A DNA stretch of 64,000 nt from Lolium rigidum (GCF_022539505.1 NC_061510.1:396596249-396660248); one strand, 5' to 3'. Positions 34,131 through 46,011 are shown, counted from the stretch's first letter. The notes: generated by a model not told the origin, from the sequence alone. Program-made: numbers and translations.

Positions 34131-34500
34131 ATCGTGATTTATTATCTTCTGTGGCGACGTACGGAGTACTATACGAGACGATCGGCAAGCAGTAGAAAGG
34201 AAGGAGCAGCTTTGGGATGGACGTGCTTTGTTTGGGCTGGCTGGAAGAAAGATGGAAGGGCAGACCCTGTTTGTACACGTGCTTTCTGCCCGTTTGCTTC
34301 CTCCTTTGCTCCGTTGGTTCCACCGGACCGTAGGCGTGCGTTGATCGTTTGAACAAAAAAGGAAGCCCTGCCTGCGACTGCGACGCAGCTGGTCCTCCAG
34401 GGTAGAGTTATGTGGAAGGACTGGAGTTTCCCATGCCATCTCCGCCACCACCCACGCGACCGCGCACACGCTACCTCTGGCTGCGCGCGCGTCCGCGTCC

Positions 34501-37360
34501 GCGTCCGTCTCTGCCTTTCCGTTTTGCTTTTTTCACCTGCCGGCCACCGCAGCCGGAGCAGGCAGCTGTCTGCTGCCAATGGCTTGTTTGGATCGCATAC
34601 GGTGCTATCTTCTTCTTTTTCGAAACGACACCGCAACAGCAAACTTCGCCGGAGCATGTGCGTCTGTGCGACTGTGCCTATGTGGCTCAGTTTCAAGTTA
34701 ACCTGCACTCTCCATCTGCTCTGTCTCCACCCTTTGATGGGATACAATAACATTTTGGCTCCGTTCGGTATAGCTTGAACCAACGGGACAGCTGCAGAAA
34801 AAACGTTGTATACTCATTACCGTGAATTACCACATGTTATTACAGATTATTACTAAAAATAAGAGTGCACATCTGCATTGGGTTACCCTCGATCAAAACA
34901 CAAAAAAATTGCATTACAAATGATGTCCTCTGTGCTAATAAGGACGCGCAAATGTGGCGGAAATAGGAGGACTTGAGTGGTGCGACGTTTGTTTTCATAT
35001 TTGTTTTGTGGAAGCGGAAACGAATATGGAAACCCTCGAGAACAGATACCATTGGTAGTATATACGAGGGCATCTCCAACGGGGCAATCGAAACCGTACC
35101 CGCGTGTCCGAATGGGTCCAACCGGACGAAAACGCGCCCGACGCACGGACCCATCCCTAGCCGCGGCTTCCGGACGACCAAACCCGGCCCAAATCTGGGG
35201 CGAGTTTGTGTGGCCGCGGACGCCGAATGGTGGTCGCTCGCTCCGCCCTTTGTCCGCCCATGGCCCGCGTGTCATAGAAATAGAAACTATTTTTTCATTC
35301 AAAGGAACCATTACATTTTTTTAGCCTACTACTTCTATCCTAATACGTACGGGGCCGGCGGCCTCGCCGGCGACCCCTCGCTGGCTCGCCGTCGGGGCCG
35401 TGGATTTCACTCGACGCGGGCGGCCTGTACGCGTGAGGATTCCACTCCAACTTACGAGCTGGGTGGCGCGGCGGAGGCCTTCATCCTCCTTCTTTCCGCC
35501 CGCGCGCCTCGGGCGCACTCGCGCTCCGCCTCCTGCGGCGGCACCATCCGCTTCCCGCATAGCTCCACCTCCTGTAGGGCGGCGCGTTCCACAACGGTGC
35601 GCGCCTGCAGGCGGACACGGCCGGCGGTCTGGGCCTCGTGGTTCTCGTTCCGCCGGCGCATGCGTTCTTGTCGGCCGCGCTCCGCCGACGCAGCATCATC
35701 CCGGGCGCGCCGCTCGGGCGAGGGCATCTGGATGCGAGCAGCTCGTTCTTCTGGCCGAGGAGGTCGCCTAATCGGCGTCGGCCGGCCTGGCAGGTGGCCT
35801 CGTGCTCCTTCGTCACGCGCGTGAGGTCGGCGAGACGCTCCTCGATGGCGGCGTTGATGTTCGCCAGCGCGAGGTCCTCCTCGTCGACGGGCTCCTCCTC
35901 CGCGGCGGCCGCCCCCTCCTCCGCGGCCGCGTCCGTCTCTGCCTTTCCGTTTTGCTTTTTTCACCTGCCGGCCACCGCAGCCGGAGCAGGCAGCTGTCTG
36001 CTGCCAATGGCTTGTTTGGATCGCATACGGTGCTATCTTCTTCTTTTTCGAAACGACACCGCAACAGCAAACTTCGCCGGAGCATGTGCGTCTGTGCGAC
36101 TGTGCCTATGTGGCTCAGTTTCAAGTTAACCTGCACTCTCCATCTGCTCTGTCTCCACCCTTTGATGGGATACAATAACATTTTGGCTCCGTTCGGTATA
36201 GCTTGAACCAACGGGACAGCTGCAGAAAAAACGTTGTATACTCATTACCGTGAATTACCACATGTTATTACAGATTATTACTAAAAATAAGAGTGCACAT
36301 CTGCATTGGGTTACCCTCGATCAAAACACAAAAAATTGCATTACAAATGATGTCCTCTGTGCTAATAAGGACGCGCAAATGTGGCGGAAATAGGAGGACT
36401 TGAGTGGTGCGACGTTTGTTTTCATATTTGTTTTGTGGAAGCGGAAACGAATATGGAAACCCTCGAGAACAGATACCATTGGTAGTATATACGAGGGCAT
36501 CTCCAACGGGGCAATCGAAACCGTACCCGCGTGTCCGAATGGGTCCAACCGGACGAAAACGCGGCCCAGCGCGCGGACCCATCCCTAGCCGCGGCTTCCG
36601 GGACGACCCAAACCTGGCCCAAATCTGGGGCGAGTTTGTGTGGCCGCGGACGCCGAATGGTGGTCGCTCGCTCCGCCCTTTGTCCGCCCATGGCCCGCGT
36701 GTCATAGAAATAGAAACTATTTTTTCATTCAAAGGAACCATTACATTTTTTTAGCCTACTACTTCTATCCTAATACGTACGGGGCCGGCGGCCTCGCCGG
36801 CGACCCCTCGCTGGCTCGCCGTCGGGGCCGTGGATTTCACTCGACGCGGGCGGCCTGTACGCGTGAGGATTCCACTCCAACTTACGAGCTGGGTGGCGCG
36901 GCGGAGGCCTTCATCCTCCTTCTTTCCGCCCGCGCGCCTCGGGCGCACTCGCGCTCCGCCTCCTCGCGGCGGCACCATCCGCTTCCCGCATAGCTCCACC
37001 TCCCGTAGGGCGGCGCGTTCCACAACGGTGCGCGCCCGCGAGCGGACACGGCCGGCGGTCCGGGCCTCGTGGTTCTCGTTCCGCCGGCGCATGCGTTCTT
37101 GTCGGCCGCGCTCCGCCGACGCAAGCATCATCCCGGCGCGCCGCTCGGGCGAGGGCATCCGGATGCGAGCGGCTCGTTCTTCCGGCCGAGGAGGTCGCCT
37201 AATCGGCGTCGGCCGGCCCGCGGGTGGCCTCGTGCTCCTTCGTCACGCGCGTGAGGTCGGCGAGACGCTCCTCGATGGCGGCGTTGATGTTCGCCAGCGC
37301 GAGGTCCTCCTCGTCGACGGGCTCCTCCTCCGCGGCGGCCGCCCCCTCCTCCGCGGCCTC
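34501..37360 (+). repeat. 1.43-kb direct tandem duplication (34501-35928 / 35929-37360)
   Basis: Positions correspond at an offset of 1427-1430 with very few differences, far fewer than between the older units. The unit starts in flanking DNA and ends inside the Harbinger-type element, so the first copy holds a truncated element (35068-35928). The junction has GCG/CGCG microhomology. Confidence 0.9.
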
Positions 37361-37983
37361 GTACCAGCCGTTCGCGGTCTCGTGACAGCCGTCCGCGGCC
37401 GCCTCCACCATCTCCGCGTCCCCTCCCTTCTTCGCCGCCGCCTCGGCAGCGACGCGGAGCGCCTCGTCGTCGGCGACCCACCGCGAGTCCGCGCGCTCCT
37501 CCTCCTCCGTCCGCGGGAACCTGGCCCGGGCGGCGAGGGAGAGCTTGGCCCACGTGGCCTGCAGGGCGCGCGACATGGCGATGGAGAGGGTGCCGGAGAA
37601 GGTGGAGGGGGAGAGGACGACGGAGCGGGCGTGATGCGGTCTGTGAGACCGCCGCCGTCTTTTATAGCCGGCGGCCTGGCGGGAAACTTGGGCGCGAGCG
37701 CGCACCAATGGCCTTTTCGCGCGCGGGAACCTTGGCGCGTGCGGGAACTTTCCCGCGCGTTCCACCGCCCACCATTGTTGTCCCTTCTAGGCCTGCCATG
37801 GCGCAGCGCCGCGCAAGGAAGACAAACCACGTGGCGTCTTTTTGGATCGCCGCGTTGGGCGCAGCGTGCGAGCCAAACGGACACGCGGACGCGGGCCGCT
37901 GTCCGCGCGTCCGCTCGGCCACCCAAACGGCCTAAAACGAACGGCCCAGCGCGTCAATTTGGGTCGCCCGGTTGGAGATGGCC
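36495..37983 (-). mobile_element. Non-autonomous PIF/Harbinger element, 1489 bp
   Basis: Ends GGGCATCTCCAACGGGGCAA... and ...GGTCGCCCGGTTGGAGATGGCC are flanked by CGA (36492-36494 and 37984-37986). The paralogous segment near 39597-39603 lacks the element and reads directly across the site, confirming the ends. The subterminal regions match those of the transposase-bearing relic at 29875-31464. Confidence 0.9.
36751..37577 (-). pseudogene. Glu/Ala/Arg-rich coiled-coil ORF carried by the Harbinger element
   Basis: From ATG at 37577 the minus strand reads MSRALQATWAKLSLAARARF, then an acidic, alanine-rich stretch (ALANINAAIEERLADLTRV), then stops near 37200. A basic continuation in another frame (RQERMRRRNENHEA...) runs to a stop at 36751. 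The truncated tandem copy at 35321-35830 preserves the linking part without the same defect (KNELLASRCPRPSGAPG), suggesting one frame originally joined both. No known catalytic domain is present. Its function is unknown; it may be a captured or element-specific protein. Confidence 0.55.
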
Positions 37984-39892
37984 CGAGGACCGAACGACCA
38001 TCGAAGCATCATTGAACTCATGGACTGATTACCTGTTCACCTGTTTTGGGATGGGCCACTTTGGCGGTTCAGCTTCACAAGGTCACACACTGTGCCTACT
38101 GGATTGGTTCATGCGCATCAAGCATTAAAACAAAATTTTCATAGTATTAGGGGGGAAATAAAATTTCCGTTTTCGTATTTTTTTTTGTTTTCATATTTCC
38201 GCGAAAATTTCAGAAACTTGCCGATCTATTTTCATCCATGCTCTCTGGCCGATAAGAGACCCACCAAATAACTTGCCCAAATAATTTGTCCTTTCCTATC
38301 TAACTTGCATCCCTAACTTCACCAGATCTTGCGTTACGCCCTCCGTCCTAGAACACAAGGTCATTTGGTTTTTTGGGGGCAAAGTTTATTAATAATTGGG
38401 TCAATCAAATATTAGTTACATGTCATTCAAAACTATATCATCGTATGCATATTTCATTGAACTTAGCATGCATGAATTTCTTGAAGAAATAACAAGCGGA
38501 ATAGAATTTAATGTAAGCGTAACAAGAAATAACCCGATATTCTCATGATTTATTATTATCTTGTATGTGCCGACTGGCGACGTACTACTTGAGACGATCG
38601 GCAAGCAGTAGAAAGGAAGGAGCAGCTTTGGGATGGACGTGCTTTGTTTTGGGCTGGCTGGAAGATGGAAGAGCAGGCCCTGCTTGTACACGTGCTTTCT
38701 GCCCGTTTGCTTCCTCCTTCCTTTGCTCCGTTGGTTCCACCGGACCGGAGGCGTGCTGCGTCGATCGTTTGAACGGGTGTATTACCATGGCCCGCATGGG
38801 CCTTTCGTCCATCTCGCTTTTCTGCGCTGCGCCCTGGCTCGGGGATCAGGTGCTGTTTCCCAAGCTTGTGTGGTGCGGTAAAACTGAATCCGATCGGTTT
38901 TCTTCTCTCCTCTCCTGTCATCTCCACCCGTCTTTGTCTTTCCCTCCTTTTCTGATCTGTTTCCCATGCCATCTCCGCCACCACCCACGCGACCGCGCAC
39001 ACGCTACCTCTGGCCGTGCGTAGCGTCATCGCCGCATGCAGCGAGGCAGCTTTTCCGTTTTGCTTTTTTCACCTGCCGGCCACCGCAGCCGGAGCAGGCA
39101 GCTGTCTGCTGCTAATGGTTTGTTTGGATCGCATACGGTGCTGCTATCTTCTTCTTTTTCGAAACAACACCACAACAGCAACTTCGCCGGAGCATGTGCG
39201 TCTGTGCCTATGTGGCTCAGTTTCAAGTTAACCTGCACTCTCCATCTGCTCTGTCTCCACCCTTTGATGGGATACAATAACATTTTGGCTCCGTTCGGTA
39301 TAGCTTGAACCAACGGGACAGCTGCAGAAAAAACGTTGTATACTCATTACCGTGAATTACCACATGTTATTACAGATTATTACTAAAAATAAGAGTGCAC
39401 ATCTGCATTGGGTTACCCTCGATCCAAACACACACAAAATTGCATTGCAAACGATGTCCTCCGTGCTAATCAGGACGAGAAAACGTGGTGGAAATAGGAG
39501 GACTTGAGTGGTGCGACGCTTGTTTTCATATTTGTTTTGTGAAAGCGGAAACGAATCTGGAAACCCTCGAAAACAGATACCATCGGTAGTAGTATATGCG
39601 GACCGAATGACCATCGAAGCATCATCGAACTCATGGAATGATTACCTGTTCACCTGTTTTGGGATGGGCCACTTTGGCTGTTCAGCTTCACAAGGTCACA
39701 TATTGTGCCTGCTGGATTGGGTCATGCGCATCAAGCACTAAAAACTTTGAGTATTAGGGGGGCGGGGGAATAAAATATCCCTTTTTGTGTTTTTATTCCA
39801 TTTCCATATTTTCACGAAAAATCCAGAAACTTGCCGCTCCTTTTTCATCCATGCTCTCCGGCTGATAATAGACCTACCAAATAACTATCTCA

Positions 39893-41027
39893 GAGCATCT
39901 CCAGTCGCGTCCCCCAAACCGTCCCCCAAAGGGATTTGGGGCGCGCCGGACAAAAAAAAGCGTTCCAGCCGCGTCCCCCAAAGTCCTTTTTTGTCCGGCG
40001 CGCCCCCATTCGGTGTCCGGCGTCCCGAGCCCGTCCCCGTCCCACAGGGGACGCACCGGGCACGCCGGACACAACGAAATGAGAGGCGAGAGGCGCGGGG
40101 CCGACCCGTCGGCGGCTCGGACGCTCAACCGCCACATACGTAGCGACGGTGCGGTTGACGGGAAGCGGAACCGTCGCATTGGCAAGCGCGTCGACGACGC
40201 GCCAACCCCGCCGGAATGGAGCGCCGACTCCTCGGAAGAGCAACCGCCGCTCTCTTCGACTTCGCGCCGCCGTTCATCCGCGCTCAATAAGACCCGTACG
40301 TACGCCGTACGCACGCCACCATTCATCCAAGCCTTCATCCGACACCTCCGGCGACGATGAGCTACATCTCCCGGCTCCCGTCCGACACCTCCGGCCGAGG
40401 GAAAGCCCGTCGGCCGGCGCCATTGGTGGGAGAGAGCCGGGACGCCGAGCAGCGGCGACGATTCCCCGCCGCCGGTTGACGGCGAGGAGGAATGGCTGGG
40501 CTGGGAGGAGGAGGAAGAAGAGAGCGAGGCCGCGGCGGCGGCGGTGGCCCGTGCGAAGGCGAAGGCGGCCAAGGCGAAGGCTTCCAAGGCGAAGGCCGCC
40601 AAGGCCAAGGCCAAGGCCAAGGCCAAGGCGAAGGCGAAGGCCAAGGCGCAGTCGACGAGCACCGGCGACGACGACGCGTCGAGCGCCGACACCGCCTCTT
40701 CGGAAGAGGTGACGAGCAGGAAGCGCCACCGTGATGACGACGACGAGGCGGGGCCATCAGCGAAGAAGAAGAAGTAGATAGTTTATATGTATTTAATTAT
40801 ATTTTTTCGAAGTTTTATATATAATTTGTTTATGTTCAACCGATTTGAATATTATTAAATAGTTTCTTTCTAGCTAAAAAAAATACTTTTAATGTTTGGG
40901 GGCGGTGTTTGGGGGACGCGGCTGGGGAGCGACGTCCCCCAAACGCGGCACGAACGAAACACGTCCCCCAAACGCTCGATCCGGCGCGGTTTGGGGGACG
41001 GTTTGGGGGACGCGGCTGGAGATGCTC
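39893..41027 (+). mobile_element. Harbinger-like element, 1135 bp
   Basis: Ends GAGCATCTCCAGTCGCGTCC and its near complement, with several CCCCCAAA/TTTGGGGG words inside each end, flanked by TCA (39890-39892 and 41028-41030). The paralogous segment at about 38265-38285 has no insertion there. Confidence 0.85.
40382..40777 (+). pseudogene. Lysine/alanine-repeat ORF inside the Harbinger-like element
   Basis: The frame contains an acidic linker (VDGEEEWLGWEEEEEESEAAAA), a run of about 18 Ala-Lys pairs (AKAKAAKAKASKAKAAKAKA...), an acidic Ser/Asp patch and a basic C-terminus (KRHRDDDDEAGPSAKKKK) resembling a nuclear localisation signal. An upstream ATG at 40358 is in another frame, so a frameshift probably separates the start from this part. 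No enzymatic domain is seen. Confidence 0.5.
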
Positions 41028-41109
41028 TCAAATCATTTGTCCTTTCCTATTTGAATTGCATCTCTAACTTCATCAGCTCTTGGGTTACTACCTCCGTCCT
41101 ATAATCAAG

Positions 41110-41470
41110 GTTGGAAAAAACGCACGCTAGGCGCAAGCGAGGTGGTTGGCATTTGCCTAGTGCCTAGGCGATGCTTAAGTGCCCTAGGCGTAGCTTAGGA
41201 GGGAATAGTTTATACCATCATGTGTGTATATGAGTTATTATATATGAATATACATTAATCCAGAGAAGGAAAATGCATAAATTTCTAATAACTACATTTA
41301 GAATAATGCCCGTCTAGCTCATTCGTGAAGTATGGCATAAATTTCTTTTTGAGGAAGACAATTTCTTAGTTGCACTGTCTAGACTTCTGTTTATGCCCTA
41401 GGCGAGGCGTTTGTCCATTGCCTAGTGCCTAAACGTGCTTAAGCGTTGCCTAGGCGTCGCCTTGTCCAAC
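41110..41470. mobile_element. MULE-like MITE, about 360 bp
   Basis: Ends GTTGGAAAAAACGCACGCTAGGC and, in reverse, GTTGGACAAGGCGACGCCTAGGC pair over about 23 bp. An ATAATCAAGG/ATAATACAAGG word flanks it, and paralogous DNA at 38348-38365 lacks it. Internal TGCCTAGTGCCTA words repeat. The exact ends are uncertain by a few bases. Confidence 0.7.
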
Positions 41471-41734
41471 AGTGCCTATAATACAAGGACACTTCATATT
41501 TTAGGCAAACTTTGAGTAATAACTAGGTCAACTAAATATTTGTTACATGTTATTCAAAACTATATAATTCGATGCATATTTCGATGAACTTAGAATGCAC
41601 AAATTTGATGAAGAAATATCGAGCGGAATATAATTTAATGTAAGCGTAACAAAAATCAGGTGGCCACAGACAAATCCAGAGCAAAATAAAATGGAATACG
41701 CTTACAATGAAGTGGCACGGATGTTTGAGCCTAA

Positions 41735-42485
41735 GAGCATCTCCACCGGCGGCCAAGATAGCGGCCCCAATAGCAATTTGGGGGCCGGGGGCGAAAATGG
41801 GCTCGCACCGGCGTGCCCCAAACGACGCCGGCCAATTTTGGAGCCCAATAGAATCGCCGGCAACCCCGTGCCGCCCCCTTGGCTAAGGGCGCGAATCGGG
41901 CGCGCCGGCGCCTCGCGGAACGACGGTTTTCATGGGTAGGAGCGCCTTGTCAGCGAGGGGACGCGGCGGTTCGCATCGAAAACAACGCGGGAAGGTTGGT
42001 CATCGGCGTTAATGGCCTCCCGCGCGGAAACCATCGGCCGCTCCGTCAACGAGGACTACCGTCACATCGCGATCGACCCGCGGCAGGTGGCGGTGAGGTG
42101 GCGGTGTGGCCCGCCAGGGACTACGGCGCCAACTACGTCGACCTTGCCGGACCATCCAAGCTGCCGGCGCCAAAGGAGGAGAAGCCCGACGACGTCGACA
42201 GCTGGTCCTTCGGGACATCCAGCAGCGACGACCTCGACTTCAGCGCCTTCGACTCCCAGTGCCGCTAGTAGTATTTTTTAGTTTTTTAGTTTAAAATCGC
42301 GTTAAATTTGTATAAATTTCGTTCGAACTACGTATAAATATCGTGTTGCAAATTTGTATTTAAATTTCAAAATCTATTGGGGCCACTGTTTGGGGGCGCC
42401 GGTGTGGAAGCAGCGTCTCCAAATAGAGGATGTTGTGCCGACGGAGGTGCCGGCGCCTATTTGGAGACTACCGGTGGAGATGCTC
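41735..42485 (+). mobile_element. Harbinger-like element, 751 bp
   Basis: Ends GAGCATCTCCACCGGCGGCC and, in reverse, GAGCATCTCCACCGGTAGTC, flanked by TAA (41732-41734 and 42486-42488). Confidence 0.85.
41879..42268 (+). CDS. Small ORF in the 751-bp Harbinger-like element
   Basis: An open frame of 129 codons, basic at the N-terminal side and acidic at the end (EEKPDDVDSWSFGTSSSD, DLDFSAFD). No domain is recognised. Its real start is uncertain because upstream codons are GC-rich noise. It may be the remnant of an element protein. Confidence 0.35.
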   Translation: MAKGANRARRRLAERRFSWVGAPCQRGDAAVRIENNAGRLVIGVNGLPRGNHRPLRQRGLPSHRDRPAAGGGEVAVWPARDYGANYVDLAGPSKLPAPKEEKPDDVDSWSFGTSSSDDLDFSAFDSQCR

Positions 42486-43013
42486 TAACTTCTACTAACT
42501 AGCACACATGCAAGTTTCTATGAAAATAGATAGTATACATCATTTAAATTTGTAACTGAGTTGTACGAGTTTTATGAAGAAAATACTACACTAGGAAGAA
42601 ATGAAAATAAAATGGCACAAAAAAGGTTCTATGAACTAGTCAATTTGAATTTTTTTCCTTTCTCACGACTATATATGGCCGGCCTATCTAGGTAGATTCG
42701 TTTCATTTTTACTTCTGTGAAATTACATTTATGTCTTGTTGGGTTCTCTTCTCAACGTCTCTCTCTCTCATATAATCCCAAGAAATTTTGGATGGATTTA
42801 TTAATTGGATACAATTTACAAGATATAAATTTATAGTGAAATTTTGTACTTTTTTATAACTTATTGGTTTTTCAATTTGTTTCGTAGTTAATAATCTATA
42901 GTAAATTTAAATTAATTACATTACTTTTACAAAGATATTTAAATCATATAAATTGTGAGATTTTTTAATTATTTCCAGATCAATTTGCATAACACGCATG
43001 AATATAGTGTACA

Positions 43014-43375
43014 TGATTTTTGAAGGAACCTGTGAACTTTATTGATCGCATAACCAAAATGGCATTACAACTAGGCTCCCGAATGTACTCGGGGGAAACA
43101 CCACGAGTGACACAATAAGCTCATATGACCAAGCTAGAGCATGAGCAATAACATTAGTACATACTTAGTTCCAGATCAATTTGCAGAACTTGCATCAATA
43201 TAGTGTATATGTCTTTTTTGAAGGAACATGTGGATTTTATTGATCGCATAACCAAAATATCATTGCAAATAGGCACCCGAATGTACTCGGGGGAAATACC
43301 ACGAGTGACACGACTCCGAAAAGTTCGCAGGTTCTAGGTAGAGAATGAGCAACAACATTAGTGCATACTTAGCAA
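43014..43375 (-). mobile_element. Two truncated LINE 3' ends in tandem
   Basis: At 43014-43165 and 43213-43375, the minus strand ends with GATCAATAAAGTTCACATG-like sequence followed by an A run, the usual LINE 3' tail. CCCGAGTACATTCGGG-like words occur in both. A third copy is at 44345-44505. Each is a 5'-truncated dead copy. Confidence 0.65.
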
Positions 43376-43439
43376 TGTTTAGAGAGATCTCTAAATTGTA
43401 TATGTTCTAAGAGTTTTGTTTCAAGAACACGTGTGAGTG

Positions 43440-43965
43440 TCACATGTCTTCATTCATTAAGATAGAGAAAAAGTTCTTTACAAGAATTTAAATGTCCAAG
43501 ACGCTAGACTCCATGTGTCGTCGCTCACATGATCCACACACACGGCAACACGAAACTACGTAACCCCTTTTCATCTCCACCCGCAAATATCTTGGCCCGG
43601 TTCCAGTGATTGAACTCCGTCTTGATGCGCCTGACTAGCTCAGCAGACAACACAGCGAACTTGTCAAAAAGCCTGACATTCCTCTCCAGCCAAATCTCTC
43701 TCGCAATGAGGATATATATAACCAGCGCATTCATCTCCTTCTTCTTTGCCACCCTATCTCGCAAGCATATCTGCTGTCCACAATCTATTCTTCAGCACCA
43801 ACCACATGTGCGGCTTGTGCTTGAAAGGCACCAGCAGCCCACAACTCACCTGCTCAGTCACGAACACGCATTTAACATATTCAGGAGTCAAAGCGCAACC
43901 CCTTGCACGGTTTATCCTCGCTACCCATCTCCATCCAGCGGCACCTCAATTTCAGGTCCTTTAAA
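43440..43965 (-). mobile_element. LINE ORF2 C-terminal fragment
   Basis: The minus frame 43764-43525 reads IWLERNVRLFDK followed by LVRRIKTEFNHWNRAK, the end of a plant LINE zf-RVT region. A matching upstream part (FKHKPHMWLVLKNRLWTADML) is one frame away, so it is frameshifted. Confidence 0.7.
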
Positions 43966-44344
43966 CTAGTCAATTTGAACTGCTTTCCTTTACCACAATG
44001 ATCTGGTGTCCGACCTATCTAGGTAAATCCATTTCATTTTCGTTTCTGTGAAATTACATTTTCGTCTAGTTCAATTCTTCTCTCAACACCTCTCTTTCAT
44101 AGAATGCAAAGATGGTTTAGATGAATTTCTTTATTAGATGCGATTTACAAAATATAAATTTATACTAAAATTTTATACTTTTTATAACTTATTACATTTC
44201 CAACCCGTTTTATAGTTAATAGTATATAGTAAAATTTAAATCAATTACATTATTTTTACGAAGATATTTAAATCATATCAAATGTCGGAACTTTTTTCAT
44301 TATTTCCGGATCAATTTGCAGAATTCACATGAATATAGTTTATA

Positions 44345-44505
44345 TGTTTTTTGTAGGAGCATGTGGACTTTATTGATTGCATAACCCAAATGTCAATACA
44401 AATAGGCTCTCGAATGTACTCGGGGCAACACCACGAGTGACACGACACTAAAAAGTTCGCACGATCTAGCTAGAGAATGAGCAACAACATTAGAGCATAC
44501 TTAGC
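44345..44505 (-). mobile_element. Truncated LINE 3' end, third copy
   Basis: Same tail family as 43014-43375, with a TTTTTTG start on the plus strand matching a poly-A on the minus strand. Confidence 0.6.
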
Positions 44506-44828
44506 AACGTTTATACAGATCTCTAAATTGTATATGTTCTAAAAGTATTTTGTTGGAGGTTTGTAGTTTACGATTTGATATACTTATAGATAGAAAAATC
44601 TAGAGTATATATGGTGGTTAAGGGGATCGTGGCACCAAATCATTGGTATGTTGCTTTTCCGACAAAATGTGGCGTACATATAACAATCTCTTTGTAATAT
44701 GGAGCTAGCGCGTGCTTCCGGTTCTTTGTTTAGTAATCTGTTGATGATGTGTATTTTCTCTATAAAACCAAATTATCATCTCTCCAAATAAAATGTGCTT
44801 TAGGTTTGCTTGTAGGGCGTTAATAGGC

Positions 44829-46008
44829 ACTAGTAGAAAAACTCCCCTTTAGTAACGGTTCCAGAGGGTCTTTACTACCGATTTTGGAACCGGTACTAAA
44901 GATCCGGGACTAAAGTCTCCCCCTTTTATACTGGTTCCTGACGAACCGGTACTTAAGGTGCCTCCACGTGGGCACGGAGGAGCCCGCAAGGCTGAAGACC
45001 TTTGGTACCGGTTCGTGTACGAACCGGTACTAAAGGGTACCGGTGCTATTTTTTATATCAAATTTTTTATCTAATTTTTCGCTCCCTCTTTTTATCTATT
45101 TTTCCGAATTATTTTCCACTCCCTCTTTTTATCTATTTTTTCAAAATTTTAATATTTTAGTTATTTGACAAGTTTAGTCTCTAACTACACTTATCTCTAG
45201 TCAAATTACTTACTCGTGGTCAAACTTCCCGCTCGGTCACCCATACTCACACTACTCCATCACTAGCACGCTTAACTTTCGAGTTCCTTCCCATCTCACT
45301 AGTTTTAATTATATTTTAAATTTTAATTTGTTTTTGCAAAATCTAAAACCTGAAAATGTGCAAATCTAAAAATTTACTAACCTTTATGGTTAAGTAATAG
45401 TAATCTTTATGAAGGAGGAATTATTAATTTAAATTTTAAAAAAATAAAAAATATGTAAAATCCTGAATTTCTAGCGAAAACTAAAATATTTCCGCTTTTA
45501 TATTTTCATTTGGAATTTTGAGAATCTAAAAATTGGCTAACCTTTTTCTAAACTTTTTATGCAAAAAAAAGTTGAAATTCAAATTTCTTAGGTTGCATAA
45601 CATGCAAGAATCTGAAAACATTTTATTTTTTGAATTTTCTATCATTTTCTTTTGTATTTTGCAAAGCAAAAAAAAAGCGATCCACGGGGGATGTGGAGGT
45701 GCATGGGGAGCAGGAAAACCTTTCGTACCGGTTCGTGATACGAACCGGTACTAAAGGGTAATTTCGTACCGGTTCGTGATACGAACCGGTACTAAAGGTT
45801 TACCCTTTAGTACCGGTTCGTGTCACGTTTTCCGGCTGACGCCAACCCTTTAGTACCGGTTTGTGACACGAATCGGTACTAAAGGTCCTGCACGAACCGG
45901 TACTAAAGGTTGCCGGCGCCTGAAACCGGTATTAATGCACCCTTTAGTACTGGTTTGTAAGGAAACCGATACTAAAGGCCTGGATGGAAGCCTAGTTTTC
46001 TACTAGTG
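44829..46008. mobile_element. Non-autonomous CACTA (En/Spm) transposon, 1180 bp
   Basis: Ends CACTAGTAGAAAAAC and GTTTTCTACTAGTG with AGG target duplications (44826-44828 and 46009-46011). Subterminal regions are packed with TAGTACCGGTTCGTG-like words in both orientations, the expected transposase-binding repeats. The AT-rich middle encodes nothing. Confidence 0.93.
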
Positions 46009-46011
46009 AGG

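Larger units (their letters stand above)
42610..44320 (+). repeat. Internal tandem duplication of block h, offset about 1.33 kb
   Basis: The stretch from AACTAGTCAATTTGAA (about 42635 and 43968) through CAGATCAATTTGCA (about 42975 and 44308) is present twice in the same order with moderate divergence; a third, single copy is in unit 1 at 32690-33065. Confidence 0.75.

Noticed and set aside
36830..38128. 432-codon plus-strand frame
   Set aside because: It is antisense to the element ORF, crosses the element end into flank and is explained by high GC content.
44829..46008. Inverted TAGTACCGGTTCGTG words considered as a novel array
   Set aside because: Explained as subterminal repeats of a CACTA transposon with clear ends and an AGG duplication.
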